From contig JAQNCU010000001.1 in assembly GCA_029077775.1 (NCBI GenBank), positions 1-39,193 of the forward strand: a DNA stretch of 39,193 nucleotides, given 5' to 3'. Made by a program: the position numbers and the translations under genes. Shown piece after piece: positions 1-6,756 of the stretch (positions are counted from its first letter, which is position 1; each line of letters opens with the position of its first letter). A model generated the notes under the pieces. That model had not been told where the DNA came from. It was given only the letters and a program-made list of their open reading frames with translations, and did not search any database. The DNA comes from Acidocella sp. Lineage in GTDB: Bacteria > Pseudomonadota > Alphaproteobacteria > Acetobacterales > Acetobacteraceae.

Positions 1-138
1 CGGCGCAAAAAACTTTTGCTATGCCGGTGCCGGGCTTCTGGAACCCCAATGGCCCAGATTAATAATGTTTTTTTGCTTCTTTTTGTTCACAAAAAGAAGC
101 GCTTGCTGCCCGCAAAGAGTCATTCTTTAGGCCAGCTG
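1..138 (+). repeat. Dispersed intergenic repeat, copy A
   Basis: These 138 bases match the reverse complement of 6417-6554 without gaps and with about 8 differences (about 94% identity, counted by eye). The copy contains an 11-bp-stem hairpin at 75-100 (arms gcttctttttg and caaaaagaagc, loop ttca). It starts at the window edge, so it probably continues upstream into a gccgc-type hairpin like the one at 6551-6574. It lies beyond the 3' end of the Hint-domain gene, as copy B lies beyond the 3' end of the cyclophilin gene. No reading frame is conserved between copies, so it is non-coding. Confidence 0.85.
75..100. terminator. Hairpin inside repeat copy A, possible terminator
   Basis: Perfect 11-bp stem gcttctttttg / caaaaagaagc around a ttca loop, with T-runs on the left side. 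It lies about 150 bp downstream of the stop of the minus-strand Hint-domain gene. It could stop transcription in either direction, but the stem is AT-rich and so weaker than a classical intrinsic terminator. Confidence 0.4.
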
Positions 139-249
139 GTATAACGCCTGGTTGCTCATGCCATGGACGGCACAGGCCATAGGCCAGACCGCCCTGTCGT
201 AACCCGGGGCCTGGCGGACGGCCCCGGCGTTACGCATTCCAACCGCCGG

Positions 250-2211
250 TCAGGCCGCTTTGCGCTGGTCCAGCCTGTTGGCCCTGGCTTGCAGTTCCGC
301 CCGCAGCGCGGTCAGCGCCGCACCTTCGCGGATCATCGGCGCGCAGAAATCGGCGTCCGCCGCCGGGCGGAAATCCGCATGCAGAACCATGACATCGGAC
401 ACGCTCTCGAACATGTTGCGGCTGCCGGTGTTCAGATAGCTCTCTGCGGGCAAACCCTCGGCCAGCATCACGTCATGCGCATCCAGCTCGATATGATGAT
501 AGGTCACATGGGTCGTGGCGGTTTCCTGGATGATCGACACGCCATTCACCAGGCTCACCGCCTCGAACAAGCATCCATTCACGTACACGGCATGGTGCGG
601 AGAGACCCGCAGGTCACGCTCTGGCAGCCCATCCTCAAAGGCCCCGGCGCGGATGCAAACCGGGCGGATAATCGCCGGGTCCGGATGGCGGGAGATGTCG
701 ATGCTGCGTTTGCCGGTCCAAACAATCTCGCGCATCGCGGGGCCGCCCTCACGCACCGTGATCACGCTCATGCCCACCGCGAGGTCTTCCACCTTCATCT
801 CGCCTTCGCTGGTGAGAATATGCGTGCCCGCCGCGTAGCAGGGAATGGTGACAATCACCCCGTTTGCCCCGGCCGTTGTGGTCTTTGAATAAGAGGTCAG
901 CCCGCCGCTGGCGGTGCTGAGTTTGGTTGCGAATGTTGAATGCTTCGTCGTATCGACAACCGTCAACGTGCCATTGGCCAAGGTTTCGGTGATCGTATCC
1001 CCGGTGGCGAAACTGATGTTCGTGCCGCCTACGACCAGCGTGTCGCCTGCCCCAAAATTGGTAATGGCCACATGTGCGTCGCTCCCCGCCAGATCGGTCA
1101 CGCTGTTGGCGTTAAGGCCCCCGGCATTGAGGGAGAGTGTGCCCTGCGTGCCACCCAATGTGACCGTCCCGTCGTTGACGACGGTACCGATGGACTTAAC
1201 GGAGCCTGTCACATCCCAGTTCGCGCCAGATGTCACGCTCAACGAACTGAACCCGAGATAACTTCCGGGGTTCGAGAGTGTACCCGTGCTGCCCGCAGTA
1301 ATTTGCGAGAGTTCGAGTGTGCTGCCGGACCCAAAAGTTGCGAAGCCGCCACCGAGCGACTGCCCGGGGTCGAGAATGAGCGTGCCCTTATCGTTAGCGT
1401 AGATAGCTTCCGTCCCAGCCTGACCGAACTGGTTCGTACCAATCCCCCCGATCGTTCCGGCATTGGTAATCGTTAGATTGCCAGTGGACGTTGCCGTACT
1501 AACACCATCATATTCAATGACGGCATGTTGGATGTAACCGTCATTGACGATGTTGATAGTACCGACGACGGTAGTGCTGCCGTTGCCATGACGTGACATC
1601 GCGAAAGATGATTGGCCAGGAGTGTTAAGCAGGACACCATTGAGCCCGTTGGTGAATGTTTCGGAGTTGTTGATATCCGAGGATAAAGTTACGTCGCCCC
1701 CAAGCGCATTGCCTGGGTTCAAATTTTTGATGGTACCATTGTTAATAATGGTTGCCTGCACACCATACCGTACAGTAATCCCGTCGATGGGAACGTTAGT
1801 CGTTGCGCTGGCAGCCGTGCTGCCAGCGATAATCGTGCCGGAATTCTCTATGAAGGCCGTCGCGGCGGAACTGGAGGTCGTGGTGCCGCTCGAGACGTTT
1901 TGGTTTGATATTTCGATACCGTATTTCCCGGCCGTGATCGTACCGGAATTTAGAACATACGCGCCCGTCGCCGCCGTGCCGGAATAGGTGGGGCTGGCGA
2001 GCATCTCAATCCCGATACCCGTGACAGTCCCGTTCGCCGTGATCAAACCATTATTGATTATGTTCGGCGCGAAGCTGGATGTACCTGTCCCCACCACGCC
2101 GATCGTGTTGCTGACCGTAATCGTGTTGCCAGACGCCAGCGTGTAATAATTCGGCGGCGCATCGTTGGTGGTGGTCAGCGTCTTGGTGCTGGTAATGGTC
2201 GTTCCGGTCAT
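250..2211 (-). CDS. Beta-strand-repeat protein with C-terminal Hint domain
   Basis: The protein has 653 residues. About residues 1-450 are Ser/Thr/Gly/Asn-rich with degenerate repeats of the kind N-S/N-G-T-I-x-x-G, as in beta-helical surface proteins and adhesins. A Hint (hedgehog/intein) domain follows at about 458-600. It begins at Cys458 (PCYAAGTHILTSEG), has the LRVSPHHAVYVNG block and ends near YLNTGSRNMFE. Hint domains can carry out N-S acyl shift self-processing; whether this one cleaves or only anchors is unknown. No classical signal peptide is visible at the start MTGTTITSTKT, so export would need another route. The start is supported by a GAGG about 6 bp upstream. The gene is divergent from gyrA. 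Similar N-terminal-repeat/Hint proteins are common in Acetobacteraceae; their function is not established. Confidence 0.8.
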   Translation of the reverse strand: MTGTTITSTKTLTTTNDAPPNYYTLASGNTITVSNTIGVVGTGTSSFAPNIINNGLITANGTVTGIGIEMLASPTYSGTAATGAYVLNSGTITAGKYGIEISNQNVSSGTTTSSSAATAFIENSGTIIAGSTAASATTNVPIDGITVRYGVQATIINNGTIKNLNPGNALGGDVTLSSDINNSETFTNGLNGVLLNTPGQSSFAMSRHGNGSTTVVGTINIVNDGYIQHAVIEYDGVSTATSTGNLTITNAGTIGGIGTNQFGQAGTEAIYANDKGTLILDPGQSLGGGFATFGSGSTLELSQITAGSTGTLSNPGSYLGFSSLSVTSGANWDVTGSVKSIGTVVNDGTVTLGGTQGTLSLNAGGLNANSVTDLAGSDAHVAITNFGAGDTLVVGGTNISFATGDTITETLANGTLTVVDTTKHSTFATKLSTASGGLTSYSKTTTAGANGVIVTIPCYAAGTHILTSEGEMKVEDLAVGMSVITVREGGPAMREIVWTGKRSIDISRHPDPAIIRPVCIRAGAFEDGLPERDLRVSPHHAVYVNGCLFEAVSLVNGVSIIQETATTHVTYHHIELDAHDVMLAEGLPAESYLNTGSRNMFESVSDVMVLHADFRPAADADFCAPMIREGAALTALRAELQARANRLDQRKAA

Positions 2212-2597
2212 GAGAGCCTCAATGTTTTAAGGTCGAAATGACCTATTTAGCTTTCGGTTACCACAATCTTCCGTTGCGATAAAGATATAAAGTACAGCGT
2301 GCATCACATTTTCATGAGGTATTTGGGCCGTGGCGACGGTTTGTCGGTTTTTCCACCCCCCAATTCAGCGGCGCCATTTGTTCGGCACCCCGGAGGCATT
2401 TATGGGGATCACGCCATCCGCGCCCACGGCCCGTTGCCCGCGCCACCCGGATATTTGTAAACACGCCATGTTCATGCTACCATCTTACCTGAAAGTAGGA
2501 TAATTTTCTTCATGATTCCAATGGCTTATCGTTTTGCCCACGACTCATCGTGCCGGGTGCCGTCTGCTAAACCGGCATTGGCGCAGACCAGCCCTGC
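2212..2597. other. Divergent intergenic region, Hint gene / gyrA
   Basis: 386 bp separate the two divergent starts, so both promoters should lie here. The middle (about 2230-2310) is AT-rich compared with the flanks. I see no clear ribosome-binding site before the gyrA ATG and no convincing -35/-10 pair that I would place. No gene is present. Confidence 0.5.
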
Positions 2598-5360
2598 ATG
2601 AGCGACACAACAGACGAGCCGCGCGAGCCAGAGGCGTCTGGGCCGCGCGGGATGGAGCCTGTCTCCATCGAGCATGAGATGCGTAAATCCTATCTGGATT
2701 ACGCGATGTCGGTCATTGTCAGCCGCGCTTTGCCTGATGCGCGGGACGGGCTGAAGCCCGTTCACCGGCGGATTCTCTACGCCATGAACGAATCCGGCAA
2801 CACGCCGGACAAGCCCTACCGTAAATCCGCGCGCATGACCGGGGATGTCATGGGCACCTACCACCCGCACGGGGACAGCGCGATCTACCTCGCCGCCGTG
2901 CGCATGGCGCAGGATTTCTCGATGCGCCTGCCGTTGATCGACGGGCAAGGCAATTTTGGCTCGGTCGATGGCGATATGCCCGCCGCAATGCGTTACACGG
3001 AAATGCGCCTCGCCGCTTCGGCCATGCTCCTGCTCGCCGATATCGACAAGGATACGGTCGATTTCCAGCCCAATTACGATGAGAGCGAGACCGAGCCCAC
3101 CGTTCTGCCCGCGTCTTTCCCCAATCTGCTGATCAACGGGTCGAACGGCATCGCGGTCGGCATGGCCACCAACATCCCGCCGCATAACCCGTCTGAGATC
3201 ATGGACGCCACCCTGGCGCTGATCGAGACCCCGGATATTTCGCTCGAAGATCTCATGAAAATCATCCCCGGCCCGGATTTCCCCACCGCAGGGATCATCC
3301 TTGGCCGTTCAGGCATACGCTCGGCGTTCGAGACCGGGCGTGGCTCCATCACCATCCGCGCCCGCGCCACCATCGAGCAGATCAGGAAAGACCGTGATGC
3401 CATCGTGGTGACGGAAATCCCCTATCAGGTGAATAAGAGCACCCTGCTGGAGCGTATCGCCGAGCTGGTCCGCGCCAAGGAGGTCGAGGGCATCGCCGAT
3501 CTGCGCGATGAGAGCGACCGGGAGGGGATGCGCATCGTCATCGAGCTGAAGCGGGATGCCACGGGAGAGGTGGTGTTAAACCAGCTTTACCGCTTCACCA
3601 ATCTGCAAACCAGTTTTGGCATCAACATGCTGGCGCTGGATAATGGCCGCCCCCGCCAGATGGGGCTGAGGGAATTGCTCACCTGCTTCATCACCTTCCG
3701 CGAGGAGGTGATCCTGCGCCGTGCCCGGTTTGAGCTGACCAAGGCCCGGGATCGTGCGCATCTGCTCATCGGCCTTGCCACCGCCGTGGCGAATATCGAT
3801 GACGTGATCAGGATCATTCGCGGCAGCCCGGATTCCAACGCGGCCCGCCTCGCGCTCATGGCGCGGGACTGGCCAGCCGAGGATGTCGCCCCGCTGCTGG
3901 CGCTGATCGACGATGTCGGCAACGAGATTTCGGCGCAGAACATGATGCGCCTGACCGATGCCCAGGCCCGCGGCATCCTGGAACTGCGCCTGGCCCGGCT
4001 CACCGGGCTGGAGCGTGATAAAATCCAGGCGGAACTGACCGAGGTCGCGGAGAAAATCCGGGAATTGCTGGAGATCATCGGCTCGCGGATTCGCCGGTTG
4101 GAGGTTATGCGCGCTGAATTGCTGGCCGCGCGCCTAAAAATCGCGAGCCCGCGCAAATCCAGCATCGAGGACCTCGATACCGACCAGGATGATGAAAGCC
4201 TGATCGAGCCCGGGCAGATGGTTGTCACCCTCACGCGGGACGGGTTTATCAAACGCACCTCGCTGGAGACCTTCCGCGCGCAAAATCGCGGCGGGCGCGG
4301 GCGCTCGGCCACCTCCACCCGTGGGGATGACGTGGTCACGCGCAGCTTCAACGCCCATACCCACCAGTTCGTGCTGTTTTTCTCCTCGGGCGGCATCGCC
4401 TTCCGTGAGAAGGTTTGGCGGCTGCCAGAGGCGACCACCACCGCCAAGGGCCGGGCGCTGGTCAATCTGCTGCCCGAACTGAGCAAGGACGAGATCACCG
4501 CCGTGCTGCCGCTGCCGCAGGATGAGAGCCTGTGGGAAAATCTGCATCTGGTGTTCGCCACCGCCAGCGGCGGCGTGCGCCGGAATAAATTGGCGGATTT
4601 CCGCAATGTCCGCGCCTCTGGCCTCATCGCCATGAAGCTAGATGACGGCGACCGCCTGATCGGCGTCGCCACCTGCCGGGACGGCGATGACGTGTTTCTG
4701 GCAACAAGGCTCGGCCGCTGCATCCGCTTTCAGATCACCGATGATAATCTACGGGTGTTCTCGGGCCGGGATTCCGCGGGCGTGCGCGGTATCCGGCTTG
4801 GCGCGGGGGACCAGGTTATCAGCCTGTCGGTGCTCCGCCATGTCGAGGCGAACGCCGATGAGCGCGCCGCTTACCTGAAACACGCCGCCCAGCTGCGCCG
4901 CCTGGGTGAGGATGACGCCGAACCCGTGGAGACCGAAGAAGCCGTGGCGGACATTGCCCTGTCCGATGAACGGATCCGCGAACTGGCCGATGCCGAGGAG
5001 ATTTTGTTGACCGTGACCGATTCCGGGTTCGGCAAACGCTCCTCGGCGTATGAATACCGGGTCACCGGGCGGGGCGGGCAGGGGATTGTGAACATCACCC
5101 TGAATGCCCGGCGCAATGGACTCGCCGTGGCCGCCAGCTTCCAGGTGCGCGGCGGCGACGACGTGATGCTGGTCACCGATGGCGGCCGTCTGATCCGCGT
5201 GCCTGTCGATCAGGTGAGGATCACCGGGCGCTCTGTCATGGGCGTGACCCTGTTCCGCCTGGATGATGACGAGCGCGTGACCAGCGTGTTCCCCGTGCTT
5301 GAACAAGAACCCTTGCCTGAAAAAGAGCCCGAACAGGGCCAGGAGGACAATAATGCCTGA
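2598..5360 (+). CDS. gyrA: DNA gyrase subunit A
   Basis: GyrA is the DNA breakage-reunion subunit of gyrase, which introduces negative supercoils with GyrB and ATP. The 920 residues start the catalytic domain at SIEHEMRKSYLDYAMSVIV. The active-site tyrosine is Tyr133 (AAMRYTEMRL), equivalent to E. coli Tyr122. The C-terminal wrapping domain contains a GyrA-box-like QNRGGRG, which favours GyrA over ParC. In the quinolone-determining region Ser94 (E. coli Ser83) is conserved, but the position of E. coli Asp87 is Leu98 (HPHGDSAIYLAAV), which is unusual. The ATG at 2598 lacks a strong ribosome-binding site; Met19 (2652) is an alternative start. The stop overlaps coaD by 8 bp. Confidence 0.96.
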   Translation: MSDTTDEPREPEASGPRGMEPVSIEHEMRKSYLDYAMSVIVSRALPDARDGLKPVHRRILYAMNESGNTPDKPYRKSARMTGDVMGTYHPHGDSAIYLAAVRMAQDFSMRLPLIDGQGNFGSVDGDMPAAMRYTEMRLAASAMLLLADIDKDTVDFQPNYDESETEPTVLPASFPNLLINGSNGIAVGMATNIPPHNPSEIMDATLALIETPDISLEDLMKIIPGPDFPTAGIILGRSGIRSAFETGRGSITIRARATIEQIRKDRDAIVVTEIPYQVNKSTLLERIAELVRAKEVEGIADLRDESDREGMRIVIELKRDATGEVVLNQLYRFTNLQTSFGINMLALDNGRPRQMGLRELLTCFITFREEVILRRARFELTKARDRAHLLIGLATAVANIDDVIRIIRGSPDSNAARLALMARDWPAEDVAPLLALIDDVGNEISAQNMMRLTDAQARGILELRLARLTGLERDKIQAELTEVAEKIRELLEIIGSRIRRLEVMRAELLAARLKIASPRKSSIEDLDTDQDDESLIEPGQMVVTLTRDGFIKRTSLETFRAQNRGGRGRSATSTRGDDVVTRSFNAHTHQFVLFFSSGGIAFREKVWRLPEATTTAKGRALVNLLPELSKDEITAVLPLPQDESLWENLHLVFATASGGVRRNKLADFRNVRASGLIAMKLDDGDRLIGVATCRDGDDVFLATRLGRCIRFQITDDNLRVFSGRDSAGVRGIRLGAGDQVISLSVLRHVEANADERAAYLKHAAQLRRLGEDDAEPVETEEAVADIALSDERIRELADAEEILLTVTDSGFGKRSSAYEYRVTGRGGQGIVNITLNARRNGLAVAASFQVRGGDDVMLVTDGGRLIRVPVDQVRITGRSVMGVTLFRLDDDERVTSVFPVLEQEPLPEKEPEQGQEDNNA

Positions 5361-5856
5361 GCCGCGTATCGGGCTTTATCCCGGGACCTTCGACCCGATC
5401 ACCAACGGCCATGTGGATATCATCGCGCGCGCCGCCCGGCTGGTGGATCATTTGGTCATCGGTGTGGCGATGAACGCCGGTAAAGGGCCGATTTTCTCGT
5501 TGGAGGAGCGCACAGCCCTGGTCCAGGCGGAAATTGTTGGCATCGCGGCGCGCACCGGCACCGCCATCACGGTCCAGCCCTTCGCCAGCCTGCTCATCGC
5601 CTTCGCGCGTGAACTCGGCGCGAACATGATCGTGCGCGGCCTGCGCGCGGTCTCAGATTTCGATTACGAGTTCCAGATGGCGGGAATGAATTACCGGCTG
5701 GACCCGGAGATCGAAACGGTGTTCTTGATGGCGAGCGAGCATCACCAGTTCATCTCCTCGCGCTTCGTTAAGGATATCGCGGCCCTTGGCGGGGATATCT
5801 CCTCCTTCGTGCCGAAGCACACTCTGGAAAAAACCTTGGCTAAACTAAGGACATGA
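5353..5856 (+). CDS. coaD: Phosphopantetheine adenylyltransferase
   Basis: CoaD transfers AMP from ATP to 4'-phosphopantetheine, the penultimate step of coenzyme A synthesis, in the cytoplasm. The 167-residue product has the normal family length. It carries the nucleotidyltransferase motif GTFDPITNGHVDII, the conserved NMIVRGLRAVSDFDYEFQM block and the C-terminal ISSRFVKDIA motif. I placed the start at the ATG at 5353, preceded by AGGAGG at 5341-5346, rather than at the upstream in-frame start at 5299. The gene therefore overlaps the gyrA stop by 8 bp, and its own stop overlaps the next gene by 4 bp (ATGA). This indicates translational coupling in a gyrA-coaD-cyclophilin operon. Confidence 0.95.
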   Translation: MPEPRIGLYPGTFDPITNGHVDIIARAARLVDHLVIGVAMNAGKGPIFSLEERTALVQAEIVGIAARTGTAITVQPFASLLIAFARELGANMIVRGLRAVSDFDYEFQMAGMNYRLDPEIETVFLMASEHHQFISSRFVKDIAALGGDISSFVPKHTLEKTLAKLRT

Positions 5857-6413
5857 CCATGCTGAAACGCCGCTTTTTCAACGCCGCAGCCGCGGTAACG
5901 CCTTTTTTGACGGGAAGCCTGATGACCGAGACCGCCGAAGCCGCCGATGTTTCAAACACTGTTTTGATGGAGCTGAAATACGGCACCGTGACCATTATGT
6001 TGCGCCCAGACCTTGCCCCGCTCGCCGCTGAGCGTATCCGCGTGCTGACCGCCGAGGGTTTCTACAATGGTTGCAAATTCTTCCGGGTCATCCCGGGCTT
6101 TGTGGCGCAAACGGGGGACCCCACAAATACCGGGATGCACGGCTCCAGCCTGCCCAACCTGCCCGCGGAATTCACCAATGATGCCAGCTTTCTCACCGGC
6201 ACGGTGGGCATGGCGCGCACCAACGACCCGAATTCAGCCAACAGCCAGTTTTATATCTGCCTCGCCCCCGCCACTTTCCTCGACGGCAATTACACCATCG
6301 TCGGCCAGGTTACGGCGGGAATGGATGCGGTGCTGAAAATCAAACCCGGCGTGGGCCAAAGCGGTTCGGTCACCGACCCGGATGCGATTATCAAAATGAC
6401 CATGGCGGTATAA
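5853..6413 (+). CDS. Exported cyclophilin-type peptidyl-prolyl isomerase
   Basis: Cyclophilins catalyse cis-trans isomerisation of X-Pro bonds and assist protein folding. The 186-residue product begins with a leader containing MLKRRFFNAAAA followed by a hydrophobic stretch and an AEA-like cleavage region near residue 30. This resembles a twin-arginine (Tat) or ordinary signal peptide, so a periplasmic location is likely. The catalytic core shows FFRVIPGFVAQTGD, the AEF block, GMARTNDPNSANSQFYI and LDGNYTIVGQV, typical of bacterial PpiA/PpiB. The ATG overlaps the coaD stop (ATGA) and is preceded by AAGGA. A repeat-borne hairpin at 6551-6574 follows downstream. Confidence 0.92.
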   Translation: MTMLKRRFFNAAAAVTPFLTGSLMTETAEAADVSNTVLMELKYGTVTIMLRPDLAPLAAERIRVLTAEGFYNGCKFFRVIPGFVAQTGDPTNTGMHGSSLPNLPAEFTNDASFLTGTVGMARTNDPNSANSQFYICLAPATFLDGNYTIVGQVTAGMDAVLKIKPGVGQSGSVTDPDAIIKMTMAV

Positions 6414-6416
6414 TAT

Positions 6417-6554
6417 CAGCTGGCCTGAAGAATGACTCTCGGCGGGCAGCAAGCGCTTCTTTTTGTGAACAAAAAAAAGCAAAAAAACATTATTAATCTG
6501 GTCCATTGGGGTTCCAGAAGCCCGGCACCGGCGTAACAGAAGTTTTTTGCGCCG
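6417..6554 (-). repeat. Dispersed intergenic repeat, copy B (inverted relative to copy A)
   Basis: The reverse complement of this segment aligns gap-free to bases 1-138 with about 8 mismatches. It starts 3 bp after the stop of the cyclophilin gene. It contains a near-perfect version of the same AT-rich hairpin and directly abuts a second hairpin at 6551-6574. The two copies face each other across 6.3 kb carrying the Hint gene, gyrA, coaD and the cyclophilin gene. Confidence 0.85.
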
Positions 6555-6574
6555 CTTTTTTTCAAAAAAGCGGC
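6551..6574. terminator. Hairpin terminator after the gyrA-coaD-cyclophilin operon
   Basis: The arms gccgctttttt and aaaaaagcggc form an 11-bp stem with a 2-base gap, in practice a 4-base loop. The GC base and U/A-rich upper stem resemble a bidirectional intrinsic terminator. It lies about 140 bp after the cyclophilin stop and before the tRNA-Lys gene. Confidence 0.55.
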
Positions 6575-6632
6575 TGCTTCCTTGGATGTGTCACTGTCTT
6601 CGCGGATTGGTATAACACGCCGCCGCGCTCTC

Positions 6633-6661
6633 TTGACGAACCGGGGGTAAATCTGGTTCAC
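6633..6661 (+). promoter_or_regulatory. Possible promoter of tRNA-Lys
   Basis: A TTGACG hexamer at 6633-6638 matches the sigma70-type -35 element and lies 38 bp before the mature tRNA 5' end. The matching -10 (about 6655-6661, ggttca/gttcac) is poor, so this is a tentative call based mainly on the -35 and on position. Confidence 0.35.
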
Positions 6662-6676
6662 ACCGCAGCAACGTGA

Positions 6677-6751
6677 GAGCCTGTAGCTCAGTGGTAGAGC
6701 ATTCGACTTTTAATCGAATGGCCGTGGGTTCGACCCCCACCGGGCTCACCA
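6677..6751 (+). tRNA. tRNA-Lys (anticodon UUU)
   Basis: A full cloverleaf can be folded by hand. The acceptor stem is GAGCCTG with CGGGCTC (one G-T pair) and the D stem is GCTC/GAGC. The anticodon stem is TTCGA/TCGAA with loop CTTTTAA, giving anticodon TTT at 6709-6711. The T arm is GTGGG-TTCGACC-CCCAC, with discriminator A and an encoded CCA at 6749-6751. The length is 75 nt. A run of seven T follows immediately and may end transcription. It is convergent with the GGDEF-EAL gene, whose stop lies 5 bp beyond. Confidence 0.97.
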
Positions 6752-6756
6752 TTTTT

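Noticed and set aside
163..888. 241-residue plus-strand frame
   Set aside because: It is the antisense shadow of the Hint domain, which has family motifs and a ribosome-binding site.
3587..4723. 378-residue minus-strand frame
   Set aside because: Arg/Ser-rich shadow of gyrA; no domain and the opposite frame is fully conserved.
1..6574. The segment between inverted repeats as a composite transposon
   Set aside because: The repeats contain no transposase frame, no target-site duplication can be assessed (copy A is at the window edge), and the enclosed genes are essential housekeeping genes in a conserved order.
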